From Toxonevra muliebris (Eukaryota > Arthropoda > Insecta > Diptera > Pallopteridae): DNA of 64,000 nt. Below, in pieces: positions 38,718 to 50,878 of this stretch (position 1 is its first letter; each line of letters opens with the position of its first letter). The stretch covers positions 62,001 through 126,000 of the forward strand of contig OY829331.1 in NCBI GenBank assembly GCA_963691655.1, in the 5' to 3' direction. The translations under genes and the position numbers were made by a program. The notes below the pieces were generated by a model that was not told the DNA's origin, ran no database searches, and saw only the letters and a program-made list of their open reading frames with translations.

Positions 38718-40507
38718 ATATATAGTTTATGTATTTTCAATTTCCTTGAACTAGTTACTGTATTAATTACCAATAAAAATCCTTAATTGTTGAAAAACCA
38801 CTGGCGTTATTTATGTAAAAATGCAACACAAATTATGCAAAGGATTTATTTTCGAAAAAACCTCAAAAATATAATTTTTATAAAAGTTCGATACTATCGA
38901 TAGTACTTTTTGATAGTATCGCAAACTATCGATAGTTTTCCACCTCTACTGCAACTGTTTGTGTAACTGCGTCCAACGAAGCGATAAAATCAAACATGCT
39001 TCAATTCATCTGATGTCGGATGGATCGAATAGTGTCCGATAAATTGGTCACGAAAAAAAATTGTTGTTGTACCGATGATTCCCAAAATATTTCGACTCTA
39101 GCGATTATCGTTCCTGAGCTGGGCCGTTATGAAAAAATCAATAAAAAATTAATTTTTGTATGGGAATATTTTTCTGTAGACTACTTTGGGGCGAATAACC
39201 GCTTAGAGATAATAGCCACTCAAAAATGCTTGGGTTCTGCATACAATTGTTTTTAACATCTGTGTAATTTTAGTTTCTCATATGACTTCTGTGAAAATTA
39301 AAATAATTTAGTAATTTTTGTTAATTTCTTAGCAGATTTTTCAAATATCTGATACAGAGCCTAATAATTTTGGAGTATTTACTATTTGTGCCTAGAAACT
39401 ACAGAAACAAACAGTACAAAAGTCTATTTTTAAACCCTTTTTTAAAACGATAGTGGTCACGTGGCTATGTGAACAAACGTCCAAAAATTTTGAGCTTCTT
39501 CAGATAATAAAAACAAATCAAAAATCTCACGAGCAGCATTTTGATGAAACTTTTTAACATTTCTCTTTGTACATGCTTTTACTATATTTTTTAATGCTCA
39601 TCAGGCAGGCCGTATCGAATGACAAATATTTATTATTACCATATTGTTTGTTCGAAATTGACAAATATGAGTCAAAAGTAGAATTTATGGAATTTATTTA
39701 TTATTTTATTTATTTTGTATTCTATTTATTTTTTCACTTTGTACAAAAAATCATCAAAAACGAACGAAAGAGAAAACAATCGAATTTCGTTTTTTGCGTA
39801 TTTTTGGCGATACAGATTTCTTTGGTTCGGAGACCTACACTAGAACTTTATGGGAAACATTTTTTTAGAATATATTAACCCTCTTTCTACCTTAATTATA
39901 GGTATTTTTTGCTACATGGGTCAAAAACAGTCATAAATAAGGGTTGCAGGGGGTTAAATAATACCCGAAAAATATTTTACATCAAATTATTATAGGTTTT
40001 TACAGTATTCTTCTTAGACTTGATTTGAGATATTTAGAAAATTTTCTAATTTATAGGTTCTTATCACTTTGTATGACAACACCCGCCCATGACTGTCCAT
40101 TTTGGAAAAAAATTTCTCTATTTGTTACTTAAAATAATCACGTGTACTAAAATTCAAGTCACTGTATCAATTCTTTCTACTTTTTTCCAACTTTTGTAGG
40201 AAGTCAAACCAGTGTGCAGCGTGAAATACCCTTTTAATAAAACTGTGTACAGTTATTTTAAAACACAAAGGTATTGTTTAATACAAATTAAGTAAGATGG
40301 ACAATCTTTCCAGCATTTTTGAGCAATTGTACATTCCAATTTTAAAAAGTATCAAATCGCCCAAATCAGAATGAATGAATGGCTGATTTTTTGGGCGATT
40401 GTTCACTTTATTTTTTGATCGATTGGTTGCATAGCCAGCTCACGAACGATAATTGCTTGAGCCGAGCAATTTTGGGAACCATAAAATAAACCGAAAATTA
40501 TTTTTAA

Positions 40508-40754
40508 TCCTAGACGGCTCTTCTTCGACAAAGCGAATTTTCTTGTTAAGTTAACAGAAAAAACAATGAATTCATTTTGTTGTTAAGTAATAAAAAGCAC
40601 TCAAAAAATTGAATGTTTAGTTATTAAACACACACACAGTAAGAAAATCAGAATTTTTTCATATAGGGAGCAATTGGCATTGTGTTAAGAAAAGGGTCGT
40701 CGATTCGACGAAGATGGTCCTTAGTGTATAAAAAATAAGAAGTGCCGTCTAGGT
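40508..40754. mobile_element. 247-bp TTAA-flanked MITE upstream of rho-5 exon 2
   Basis: TTAA flanks both ends (40504-40507 and 40755-40758). The termini are TCCTAGACGGC and GCCGTCTAGGT, inverted. The right end, read inward, shares with the 27163 element the order: terminal repeat, TTTTTTATAC, then AAGG and a CTTCGTC word, suggesting a related piggyBac-like family. It ends about 100 bp before the exon 2 acceptor. Confidence 0.75.
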
Positions 40755-40857
40755 TTAAAGAGTTGTAAAAAACCCCTTTTTTGTGTGTGGAGCTTAATGC
40801 ACTTTTAATGTACATACATATACACAATCATATTTATGAACATACATTCCTATATAG

Positions 40858-41199
40858 AAATCAATATCAACATGGAAAAAATGGTCACCTGGTGAATCTG
40901 GACCGGGTGGTCGGATTTCTGGTTCTGTGTGTGGACTTGATCCTAAATTCTGTGATGCTCCCGCTTCCATAGCACCATACGAATGGCCCGATGACATAAC
41001 AAAATGGCCAATTTGTAGGAAAACAAATTCATTCTCACAGCGTTTTCGCTATAAGGACCACACTGCAGAGCATATGGTATGCGAAGTAATTGGGCATCCA
41101 TGTTGTACCGGAGTTTATGGTGAATGCCGCATTACAACACGAGAATATTGTGATTTTGTTAATGGATATTTTCATGAGGAAGCATCACTTTGTTCACAG
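40858..41199 (+). CDS. rho-5: rhomboid-5 (iRhom), second coding exon
   Basis: The exon encodes 114 residues in phase 0 at both ends and continues the cysteine-rich iRhom homology domain, which is lumenal and unique to inactive rhomboids. Conserved signatures are [39 protein letters not shown] and SLCSQ at the end, with ten or so cysteines typical of the family. The acceptor TATATAG (ends 40857) follows an in-frame stop at 40855-40857, so the exon cannot extend left. The donor is CACAG|GTTTGT at 41200. The next part in known iRhoms, the remaining six membrane segments, is not found before 64000. Confidence 0.92.
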
Positions 41200-41396
41200 G
41201 TTTGTACCCCCAAAACATCTGCGGTAAAAAGCAATAACAGCATAAATACATTTTTTTTTTGCTAAGCGAACTTGAAGAAGACTATCTCGTCACCTTAGTA
41301 ATAAAATAATGTATAATATTTATACTTATGTACATAATTTTTCACCTATAGATTCCTCTTGGTTGATTCTATTTACGAATTTTCTCCATTTCACTA

Positions 41397-43035
41397 TAGG
41401 AAATTTTACCCAATTTGCTGGCCAAAATTCGATATGAAACTTGGTCCAGAAGTTTGTTAGATGATTGGGACGCCCTCACATGAAAGTAAGATTGCAACGC
41501 CCACTTATTCTATAAAGGTGTGATATGAAGTGCTATAACATTTGTTATGAGATAGCGAAAAAAAAAAATGTAAGGAATCATCTTAGCAAAACGATTTTTG
41601 GGATGAGCCACTCTTAGGTCGTGAAAAAGAAAAATTATGAAAATGGGCGTGATCGGTCACCTGCCACGCCCATCTCCCATACAACAGAAAAACTAAAATA
41701 GCTCTAAAATCCGTTGAAGTCAAGATATCAAAATAAAAATCATAAAAAACAGTTTTGACTGTTTCAACATTTTGTATTGTTTCATATTTTGTTAATATTT
41801 TTTTATTTTTTACAAAAAAATTTTCAACCTCTTAAAAACTTTCAATCTCTTAATAGTTTCCCCTCTATATGCATTTAGTGTTTTGTTAATAAAAATTGAA
41901 TCCGCAGCTATCCGCAGTCAATTTTTGTTGTTGTTTAGCTAAGAAATTATTTATTTTACATTTTTATATACTAGAATGCATCGCACTGCTTCGCAAGATA
42001 GACCTGGTCCACCAATCTTGAAATTTTAGTTTCTAAACACCAAATTTTTTCCAAAAAAAAATTTTTTATTTTTTTTTATTTGAGAAATGCATTCTTCATA
42101 TATGAGTATTATATATAACACTCCCATATAAAAAAATACTTTTCAGATTATAATTATAGTTAAGCAGCAAAAGCTTCCGAAAAATGCTTCAAAATGCATG
42201 CTAGCACTTCGTGTTTAGCATTCATTAACTTTGACAGCTTACCCTTTAGATCCGAGAGCAAACAGATTAAAAACCAAAAAATCTTCAATCACACGTATTT
42301 ATAGTCACAAATTCAAACAGCAAATGTTATTATCGAATTTTTGTATTTTTATTAAAGTTTCTCTCTTACTTCTTTGTTGTGCGTATACGCATCATTAGGA
42401 CTTTATGAGTTAATGAACTAATTCCTCCAATTTTTTTTTAATATGCTAATGAAATATTTATGAATGGAAATTAAGAAACAAATTTCTAATATCAAAGCGT
42501 CAAAAAACAAGAGTTTTTTTCCGCAGTCGCCATACAACAAACCAATCACAGTTTGGTATTCGGTAGTTGTCTGAGAAAAAATTGAATTTTTCAAAAATCG
42601 CAGAGTGAAACGTAGTAATCTAACACATAACTGAATGTCCTAAACAATCCTGATGATTTTATTTCAAGCAAACCCAAGCAATTTTTTAAAAGTCTAAGTA
42701 AACTTCCACTTTAAAATTGCACAATTTCAGTATAAGGTCACTTCAATAATATGGATTTATTTACCATAACTAATAAATTGGCAAAATTACTATTTGTTTT
42801 TTTTTTTTAATTATGATTTTGTTTAAAATAAACGTACTTAAACTTTGCACACAATTTATTACTCTCAAATATTATTTGCTAACTTATTGAGAATATTTTA
42901 CAGCTGCTCGAGCAACGGTAAATCGATTTACATAAACACAAAACTTACACTTATTTGCTTTGTTGTATTGGCTTTATGAAAAAATAAAAAAAAATTATTT
43001 ACGACAGGTACCAGCGAATTGGGTAAAATTTCCTA
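41397..43035. mobile_element. 1.64-kb terminal inverted-repeat element
   Basis: TAGGAAATTTTACCCAATTT on the left pairs with its inverted copy on the right (about 27 bp with one mismatch), and each end is flanked by TA. No transposase is recognisable inside. A second, outer inverted pair, CGTCACCTTAG near 41287 and CTAAGGTGACG near 43343, encloses it and may be the remains of an older element. Confidence 0.65.
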
Positions 43036-43158
43036 TAGAGCATTTGTAAGAAATATTTGATTGCGATACTTTTTTTAAGTAAAAACAAAAATGTTTTACT
43101 TATAATGGTTAAGAAACAAAATTTTTAAGTGGATATCTCAAAACTATAGTTTTTCATA

Positions 43159-43320
43159 GTGGCCGTTTACATTGGCGTAAGCATAAGCCTGTCTGAAAGA
43201 AATATAAAAAATAGCTAGTTAGAAAAAGACAGACGAGCTTCTATTTCTTTCTTACTACCTATTTTTTCTACCTCTCTCTTTCAGACAAGCGTTCATGCTT
43301 GCGCCCGAGTGAACAGCCAC
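43159..43320. mobile_element. 162-bp MITE
   Basis: GTGGCCGTTTAC on the left pairs with GTGAACAGCCAC on the right; the arms continue through a shared GTCTGAAAGA-type segment, about 50 bp in all with mismatches. TA lies outside the left end. Non-coding. Confidence 0.6.
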
Positions 43321-43733
43321 ATATAAATACATCATTTAATTTCTAAGGTGACGATATGATAAGGCCAGATATTTTTTTCAGCTTCTCTCCATTTAGTACC
43401 CTGGAAATCCCCAAAAATATTTTTTAAATATCCACGAAAATGTTTAAATGTATAAATAAAATTATTTATTGATTTGATTATGCCTTGGCCATTTAGTTTT
43501 TGTGTACTATAAATAATGCAATGAAATTATTGTATTTATATATATCGCACATTTATTACCAAGCCGCCACTCCACACAGACTCGTTCTATAGATAAAATT
43601 CAAGAAATTAATAAAACGTAATCCTAAATTTGACATAAATTTAATAATTTAAAATAATAAATTTAAATTAAGAAGAACCCAAAAAAAACAAATAATTACT
43701 TCAGGGGCTTTAGCTACTCCAGGTTTAACTTAA

Positions 43734-43952
43734 CCTTTAACTGTGGAGGTGGTGGTAAATTTTACTCCACCTTGTGAAATAAAGTGCCAGTTTTGTTGAA
43801 CTTAATAAAAACTTTTTCAAATTTTACATTTATTTTAATTTAGAATGTTATTAGCTTGTTTTCAAAGAACAAATAATTATCAAAAAACCTTTTTTGTACT
43901 AAAATTTTTAAGTAAAGTTAAAAGGTAAAAAATTCACCTCCACAGTTAAAGG
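43734..43952. mobile_element. 219-bp TTAA-flanked MITE
   Basis: The ends are a perfect 18-bp inverted repeat, CCTTTAACTGTGGAGGTG, and both are flanked by TTAA (43730-43733 and 43953-43956). The interior is AT-rich and non-coding. The TTAA target is that of piggyBac-type transposases, but the terminal sequence differs from the elements at 27163 and 40508. Confidence 0.8.
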
Positions 43953-44084
43953 TTAAGGGGGTTAATAAGCTCAGAGATCGAAAAGAACAGGTTTTTTCAC
44001 GATTTTTTTAAGATAAATTGGACAATGACAAATGATATTAGTTCTTTTATTAACTACTCAAGATTAAAAATTTTTATTATATAT

Positions 44085-46147
44085 ATGGGACATTCTCTGT
44101 CAACGGAAGACCCCCGCCTGCTCAAAATTGGTTAAGGTATTTTAGGGCATATGTGGTCTCAAATAAAAGCTTATTATTTCTAGTTTCAAATGCCGCATGG
44201 CCTTTTTTGATGCGACATGATGGCGGCTGCAAGTCTACTTCCGCACCTTAAGAAAATAGTTTATCCAAGTCATCATAAAAGAACAGATAAAACCTTTTTT
44301 CGTATATATTTTTTTCGCGGAATAAGAATCTAATATTATTTTTCACGGGAAATGTTACGTATTGTCCCGTTCCTCAAAAAATGCTGTTTTCTGGTCTAAC
44401 GCTTACCCAAATCGTCATAAAACGACAGAAAAAGCCTATTTTTGTGTAATTTTGGCTGATGAACATGAATCTTATATTATTTTCCACGAGAAATATTACG
44501 TGTTGTCGTCCCTAACCTCAAAAAATAAAAAATCCTAAAAAACAGTTTTTCGTGTCTCACATTCATCTAAGTCATCAGAAAACTTATTCTTCATTTTTCA
44601 TTTTTTTTTCCACTCTAATTAAGTATCCCAAAGGAAACAGAGACCTACGATGTTCACGTCGTTACTTCTTGGTAAGATTTACAAATTTATTTTATAAATC
44701 ACCGGTACTGAACGCAACGCCACACAGTGGTCAAAAAGAGGGTATTTTTGGAAAAAAATTCTATAACTTTTGATCCAGTTGAGTTAATTCCAAAATTTTA
44801 TCAATATCAAAAATATACTGTTGATAAAAAATTTACTATATTGATTTTAATAAAGTCTATAACTTCAACACGAAACATCATATAAAGATGAAATCTGAGG
44901 AAGAAGTTTACACAATGAACACCAATATGTGCGCCAAAAATAGGAGTGATCAGATCAAGGGGCGTGGATGGTTCGTATAATTAAAGATTAAATTTAACAA
45001 GAAACTTTGAATATTAAAGTCAAATGTTTGCTCTGATAGTGATCGGAGCAGTGGACGTAGCATTTCTTGTGTAATTGTTTTACGTTTACGTATTTAAGAT
45101 ATTACGAATTATATTTATCCGAATATATTTATAATAGTATCACTAATTCATTGAATAAATACAGTTTATTAAAGGAACTAAAAATAGAATTTAGTCCAAC
45201 TTTGATAGCTTGTATCTTATGATTCTTGGCGATTTCCGCGTTCTAATTTGTTTTATAATAAAGACTGGAATTACTTCTTTTTATTATTAAAAATAGCTGC
45301 CCCTACCTGCCACCCCAATTATTACAGTCATTTTTGAGAACTAAATTAGTAAAAAAAATGTTTTTCATTGGCAAAGTATACTTTCAGTATGACTTTCCTC
45401 TTATGATAGAAACTGATGTAAGCAATTTTTTGAATGTAAATTGTTATTAAAATTATTATTACAACAATAAATCAAAACAAATGAATTTTTTTGAAACTTT
45501 TTGATTAGATTTATCTATATAACCCAGATATAACGACGTGAACTTAGTAGGTCTCTGTTTCCTTTGCGGTGCTTTATTAGAGTGAAAACAAAATTAATAA
45601 TGAAGAATAAGTTTTTTGAGAAGTTTTCTGGTGATTTGGGGCACGTGAGGCACGAAAAAAAGTTTTTTGGGATTTTTCATTTTTTGAGGTTAGGGACGAC
45701 ATGTAACATTTTCCGTGGAAAATAATATTAGATTCATGTTCATTAGCTGAAACTACACAAAAATAAGCTTTTCCCGTAGTTTTATGATGACTTTGGTAGG
45801 CGTGAGACCCGAAAAACAGCTTTTTTGGACCATTTTTGAGGTTAGGGACAACATTCCCCGTGAAAAATAATATTGGATTCACATTCAGTGAAAAAAATAT
45901 ACGAAAAAAACCTTTTTTTGATTTTTATGATGATTTGGGTAAACGTACGCTTGATAAAGCTATTATTTTATGGTGAGGTGGTAGGCTTGCAGCCGCTATA
46001 TTGGTCCGCCATCTTGCAAAATTAAAAAAAGCCTTGTTGCATTTGAAGCCAGAGATAATAAGCTTTCATTTGAGCCCAAACATGCTCTAAAATACCTTAA
46101 CCAATTTTGGACAGGGGGGGTCTCCCATTGCCTGAGAATATCCCATA
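44085..46147. mobile_element. Foldback-like element with tandem-repeat arms
   Basis: The left arm (44085-44669) and right arm (about 45527-46147) are inverted copies, starting ATGGGA and ending TCCCAT. Shared landmarks are CCAAAATTGGTTAAGGTATT, AATAAAAGCTTATTAT-like sequence and GGAAACAGAGACCTAC. Each arm is built from imperfect tandem units of about 140-160 bp (AAGTCATCATAAAA at 44267, AAATCGTCATAAAA at 44409, AAGTCATCAGAAAA at 44569). The loop is about 860 bp and has no recognisable gene. Long inverted arms made of tandem repeats are the hallmark of Drosophila FB-type elements. Confidence 0.8.
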
Positions 46148-46271
46148 CATATTTTCAAATCTCACTGTTCACAATTACAATAGATTCCCCCACATACCTT
46201 ATTCTGTAGGTTTCCTACTCGGAATTAATTGCCATGCAGCATCAATTTTGGCTTTATTGCCCTCAAAGATG

Positions 46272-47339
46272 CAGTGGCGTGCCTAGCATTTACTGATGAG
46301 GCAAGCCCAGTGCATTTTTTTTTACCAAACCAAAAAGGCTGAAATTGAAAATAAGGATGGAATGCTCTACATAGATCCCGATTGAAGCATTGAAGAAGGA
46401 ATATGGGAGCTCTCTTTGGACTTTACCAACGTTTTTAGACGTGCTAAAATATTGACATTAAAAATACAAAATGAGCATATAAATTCAGGAAGTGAACGTA
46501 GAAAGGGCATTTTTGGACTTAAATTGATATAGGATCCGCAAAGGTATCATTTAAAAAACAAATCGTTGAATGATATACTATTTTTTAAACTAAACGATAA
46601 TTTCTCTTAATATAAACCTTATTAATAAAACTGCAAAATATCAAATATAAGAAAATGTCAACGAAATGAAAAAATCCAAATTGCAAAGTAACTAAATGTA
46701 TTGATGTATGTAAATAAGTAAAACTATTATTTGAAAAACCTTGTTTTGCTTTATTTTTATTTGAACCTGAACCGGAACACACTGTTATTTTTTGCTTGAA
46801 CCTGAACCTGAACACGAACCCAATTTAACCGGTTCGAAACTCTGCTAAAAACTAATGGCGCAAAAAAATAGGAGTAAAAGAAAGTGGAGTAAATACTTTC
46901 CAAATGCCAAACAAAAACTGAAAGCCAGCTTTTAAGTTCTATATGAAATCATACATAGTAGTAGAAAATTGGTATGCTGCTACTTTTTTGGAACCACACA
47001 TACTAAAAAAGCTATTGAACTTCCTATAAGAATAAGCGATATAGCATGTTATGAAAACATACATTTTAAAATTTTAAAAGCCTCGTAAAAGCCAACTTGA
47101 TGAACTGCGATAGCATGAATGCTTGTGTGTATTTTATATAATCCTCATTTAATTTTTTATTAGTACATATACGAGCTATTGAAAAACAGGGTAATACAAA
47201 TAAAAATTTTTAAAAGAAAATTATTCTTTCAGTTAAAACAAAAAAAGTAGTAATTTTGTAAATACATATTGTACAAATTTTCAGTTAACAATTCTTAGGC
47301 AAGCCCGGCTTTTGGGCTTATATGTTCGTACCGCCACTG
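46272..47339. mobile_element. 1.07-kb hAT-like element
   Basis: The termini are CAGTGGCG and CGCCACTG, with a subterminal inverted GGCAAGCCC/GGGCTTGCC pair. The flanks carry an 8-bp near-duplication, CAAAGATG (46264-46271) and CAAAGAGG (47340-47347). It sits 22 bp outside the LTR element, and contains no recognisable transposase. Confidence 0.7.
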
Positions 47340-47361
47340 CAAAGAGGGTTGCTTCTCGTCC

Positions 47362-47558
47362 TATAAAAGGTCCGTTGCGTATCATTAAAAGTATCAAAAA
47401 AAACCATTTCATTCTTCAGAGCAAACTAGCCCCCAGTTTATTATGTTAATTAAGCAAGGTAAACAAGAGAGTAGAAATAGAGTGATAAGTAATAGTAATA
47501 GATTATATATATATAGGGTATTCAGAGTATCGACTACTAATGACAGGGATGCATTACA
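47362..47558 (-). repeat. 3' LTR
   Basis: About 197 bp, matching 57197-57388 except for a short variable patch near 47390-47410. Read on the minus strand it starts TGTAATGC and contains a TATATATATA stretch and an AATAAA signal. It ends CCTTTTATA. Confidence 0.9.
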
Positions 47559-47570
47559 CCTCCCTTTTCA
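47559..47570 (-). other. Polypurine tract
   Basis: On the minus strand TGAAAAGGGAGG lies immediately before the 3' LTR start TGTAATGC. This is the expected primer site for plus-strand DNA synthesis in LTR elements. Confidence 0.8.
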
Positions 47571-47873
47571 TTTTAAAAAGAACGAAGTAAACAAGTAAAC
47601 CGTCCTTGTTTAGTTCTTGCTTTTTTTTTATAAACTTAAAAATATTTTAAATCTAAAGTATTTTTTTTTTTTTTATTAAACATATTTCAAATTGATCTAT
47701 AGTAATAACTTATATAATTTATTTAAGTGCCTTAGATTTATTTATTTCAATATCTTTTTTTTTTTTTTAAAAAAAAAAGAATAAAATATTTAAAAATATA
47801 CTGTTTTAGCTTTTCAGTTTTTTTTTTGTGTGTGAATATATTGGAATTATTTATTTATTTATTTTTTTTTTGT
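47571..47873. other. LTR element 3' untranslated stretch
   Basis: AT-rich sequence with long T and A runs between integrase stop and polypurine tract. No coding frame or env-like gene is seen. Confidence 0.6.
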
Positions 47874-48926
47874 TTATTTTGCTTTACGAATTCTGTTTTT
47901 ATGAATTGTTTTTTCTTTCTTTGTTACTTTGTCATAAACGACTACATTACAACCATCGACGCTTTTGACGATGTAAGGACCTTCGTAAATACTTTTGTGT
48001 TTATTATAGGGCTGTTTTTGAACTAATATGTTATCATTTATTTTTAATAGCAGAGGTTTGGCATATTTGTCGTAAAAATCTTTATTTCGCAATTTGTGTT
48101 TTTCAATTAGATCCTTTGCTAAATTATGGCTTTTATGTAAACGATATTTCACTTCTTTACTATAATTTTCTACGTTATAAATCGAATCAATTGTTTTCTT
48201 TTGTATTTCGCCGGGTAGAGTTGCTTTTTTACCGAAAACTAACTCGTATGGTGAAAACTTGTTATTAAAAACAGTATTTGGAGTAGTGTTATGAAAAAAT
48301 GTAAAATATTTCAAGTAGGTGTCCCAGTCTGAAATATTTTCATCTATGTATGCTCTCAAATATTCATTAAAAACTCTATAGTTGCGCTCAACAGTACCCA
48401 ATGTTTCGTGATGATAGGCCGTTGAAAATTTTAATTCAATATTTAATAGCTTGCATAGTTCGGTAAATACTTCATTTTTAAATTCTGTCCCTAAGTCTGA
48501 TTTGATTGAGTTCATCGAACCATATATTAAAATAAAGTTTTCAAAAATTGTACGAGCAACCGTATTTGCACTTTTATCTGGTATTGCAATCGTTACTAAA
48601 TACTTTGACAAGTCACATATTAGCGTTAAAGCATACTTTTTCCCATAATTAGATTCAGGTAATGGACCAATGGTGTCAAGAACGACTATGTCAAAAGGTT
48701 TTATTGGTGTTGGTGTTAAAACTAGTTCTTCTTTATTTCCAGGTTTTACTTTATTTAAGTTACACTTGTTGCAATTTTTTACAAAAGTGGCAATATCTTT
48801 TGTCATATTTTTCCAGAAATATTTAGTTTTCAATTTTGCATATAATTTCTTATAGCCACAATGTCCTCCTAGGAGTGGATCATTGTGATAAACGGTCATT
48901 AGTTTCCCTTTTTTATTTTTTATCAA
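47874..48926 (-). pseudogene. Integrase region of pol
   Basis: A 350-codon frame encodes a complete-looking retrotransposon integrase, which joins the cDNA to host DNA. The N-terminal zinc-binding residues are His14, His22, Cys52 and Cys55. The catalytic triad is Asp84, Asp144 (in SDLGTEF) and Glu180 (in TVERNYR), with exactly 35 residues between the last two (DD35E). The C-terminal part is basic and ends at a normal stop. The frame is separated from RNase H by a one-base shift near 48920, so it cannot be expressed as part of an intact pol. Confidence 0.92.
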
Positions 48927-49660
48927 GAACTGTCTCTACTGGATCAGTCAATATAATTTCTAAATTTTTTAATATTTTCATTCCATGGTCTTTTAATTTT
49001 TGTATTGTGCAAATTGTAAAAAATACATCATCCTTCGTGAGAATTTTCTGATTGACAGCTTCATTTTCGAGCCTCAAAAGCATTTCATCTAAATTCAATG
49101 TTTCGTTTTCAATCAAAATATTCAAAAATAGTACAATTTTAAATTTTATAAAAAATTTTATGCGCAATTTTGTTAATTTATCATTTGTATATAAAATTTC
49201 AGATCTGATTTTTGCTATTTTATTGTTGATCTCATGGGAAAATTTGTCATATACTGGCACTTTATTTATGCTACCATCTTTTTTCGGTATGCTAACTACC
49301 ATTTGTTTTTCTTTAATTTGCTTAGACATTCCGCGGGTTGTCACAGCAAGGATTTCTCTATTTGCGTTTTTCAATTCGTCAATTGAAATTCGCGAGAGTG
49401 CATCTGCGGCCACATTATGTGTGCCTTTTATGTATTCTATTGTGAAGTTATACTCTGATAGTTCTAACCTGATTCTAGTTAATTTTGAAGAGGGGTCTTT
49501 TATGTTAAATAAGTATACTAGAGGTCTATGATCGGACCTGACGGTAAATTGAGTACCATAAACATATGGTCTAAATTGCGTAATTGCAAAATGAATAGCT
49601 AGAAGCTCCTGTTCAATAGTAGGTTTCGGCGTTATTGAAAGATTTTGATGCAAAATAAAT
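48913..49660 (-). pseudogene. RNase H and connector region of pol
   Basis: The frame carries TIEQELLAIHFAI, FTVRSDHRPLVYL and NVAADALSR, the core and C-terminal motifs of the gypsy-type RNase H, followed by about 130 residues of poorly conserved linker before integrase. It continues the RNase H start in the adjacent reverse transcriptase frame, from which it is separated by a one-base shift near 49640. Confidence 0.9.
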
Positions 49661-50757
49661 CGGTAAATCATTTCCATTGAAATTCTGGCTTAAAATAGCG
49701 CCACATCCAATTTTTGATGCGTCTACTGTTATCTTGGTAAAATCCGGGTATTGCAAAAGCTGCGGAGATATTAAACGTACTTTCAACTCTTCGAAAGCTT
49801 TCTGGCATTTGTTATTCCAATCAAAATTAACTTTTTTTCGAGTGATGTAATTCAACGGTGCTGCTAATGAAGCAAAGTTTGGAATAAATCTTCTATAATA
49901 ATTAGCGAAGGCCACAAATCTCTTAACTGCATCTTTATTATTTGAAATTGGATATTTTTGAATTGTTTTTATTTTTGAATCGTCTGGAAGGTGACCTTTT
50001 GAAGTGCACTTGTGACCAAGAAAAATCACTTCAGACCTAAAAAATTTACATTTATACGGATTGATTTTTAAATGGAATTTTCTGAAGGTTTCGAAAACAC
50101 TTTTTAAATTCTTTAAATGATGTTGTTTACTACATCCTATAACAATTATGTCATCGACATACAAAAATGCTTGATGTGGCGCAAGACCTGAAAATGCAAT
50201 TGACATCATGCACGAAAAAGAATTTGGAGCGATATTTAAACCAAACGGTAAGACTTTCCATCGAAATGAACCACTATCTGTACTAAAATATGTAATATCT
50301 CTTGAATCTACGTGAAGAGGTATTTGGTGAAAACCGGAAAATAAGTCGAGAACTGAAAAATATTTAGCTCGACCAAGGTTGTCTAAAATGTCATCGATAC
50401 GCGGGAGGGGAAATTTATCTGCTATCAACTTTTTATTTATCGCTCTATAATCAAAACACATTCTATAAGCCATTTGCCCGTCAATGCTCTTTTTTGGTAC
50501 TAAAATTAAAGGACTATTGCAATTTGACTGACTAGGCTCTATTAAATCATTTTCCAACAATTTTTTGACTTGTGTATTAATTTCCATTTTCTGTGAATGT
50601 GGCCGGCGATAGTTTTTGATGTTACCGGTGAAGCATCGTTTACTCTCAGCTTTTGCTCGTAGAAATTATTTACTGTCATTTTATCATCTTTTAAAGCAAA
50701 AATAGCAGCGAACGTTTCGCATAAATGCATTAAATTATCTTTTACCTCGTTTGGCAT
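49640..50757 (-). pseudogene. Reverse transcriptase region of pol
   Basis: The main frame (from 50587) contains CFDYRAINKKL, VLDLFSGFHQIPL (catalytic Asp81), LPFGLNIAP and the YVDD box at residues 143-146, then LGHKCTSKG and the beginning of RNase H (VDASKIGCGAI). The start of the domain lies in another frame (50757 to about 50620) and the two are joined by a one-base shift near 50615. All catalytic Asp residues remain, so decay is recent or limited to indels. Confidence 0.93.
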
Positions 50758-50878
50758 ATGATTCTCTAATAACTTTTTTAGTTTTTCGATGCGTTTATAT
50801 TCTGAGTTAACTTCATCAATTGAGTAAACATTGTACTTTTCAAGACTTTCCGACCTAATATTAAAATTTTGGATACAT

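Larger units (their letters stand above)
37241..38948 (+). mobile_element. hAT transposon relic with TATCGATA-rich ends
   Basis: The termini TAGAGGTGGA and TCCACCTCTA are inverted, and the flanks carry an 8-bp near-duplication (CAGCAACT left, CTGCAACT right). A transposase remnant lies inside. Subterminal DNA is unusually dense in CGATA words: full TATCGATA palindromes at 37276, 38895 and 38927, plus several partial copies at 37254-37342. A 37-bp direct repeat (CTTCTCG...GTGAGAGAG) occurs at 37477 and 37756. It is interrupted by the small foldback at 38470-38717. Confidence 0.8.
36291..40857 (+). other. rho-5: rho-5 intron 1
   Basis: The donor is GTGGGT at 36291 and the acceptor TATATAG ends at 40857. 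Both are phase 0, so splicing joins Thr to Lys with the frame preserved. The intron is 4567 bp and holds at least four transposon insertions (separate entries). Between them, 38949-40507 shows no gene; a TTAACCCTCTTTC at 39877 and GCAGGGGGTTAA at 39945 may be a very small TTAA element. Confidence 0.8.
41200..47361 (+). other. rho-5: rho-5 intron 2 (start), repeat-filled
   Basis: From the exon 2 donor no further rho-5 coding sequence is visible on the plus strand to the end of the window, so the intron is at least 22.8 kb, provided the gene is intact and the assembly correct. It is filled with inverted-repeat elements. Between annotated elements I see only AT-rich unassigned DNA. Confidence 0.6.

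Noticed and set aside
40927..40929. GTG at 40927 as a gene start
   Set aside because: The conserved frame extends upstream to the splice acceptor at 40857 and matches iRhom, so this is internal to an exon.
40794..40997. 67-codon minus-strand frame over rho-5 exon 2
   Set aside because: Antisense shadow of a well-conserved exon.
48451..49531. Plus-strand open frames of 61-159 codons in the pol region
   Set aside because: They are antisense to integrase and RNase H, which carry all the family motifs.
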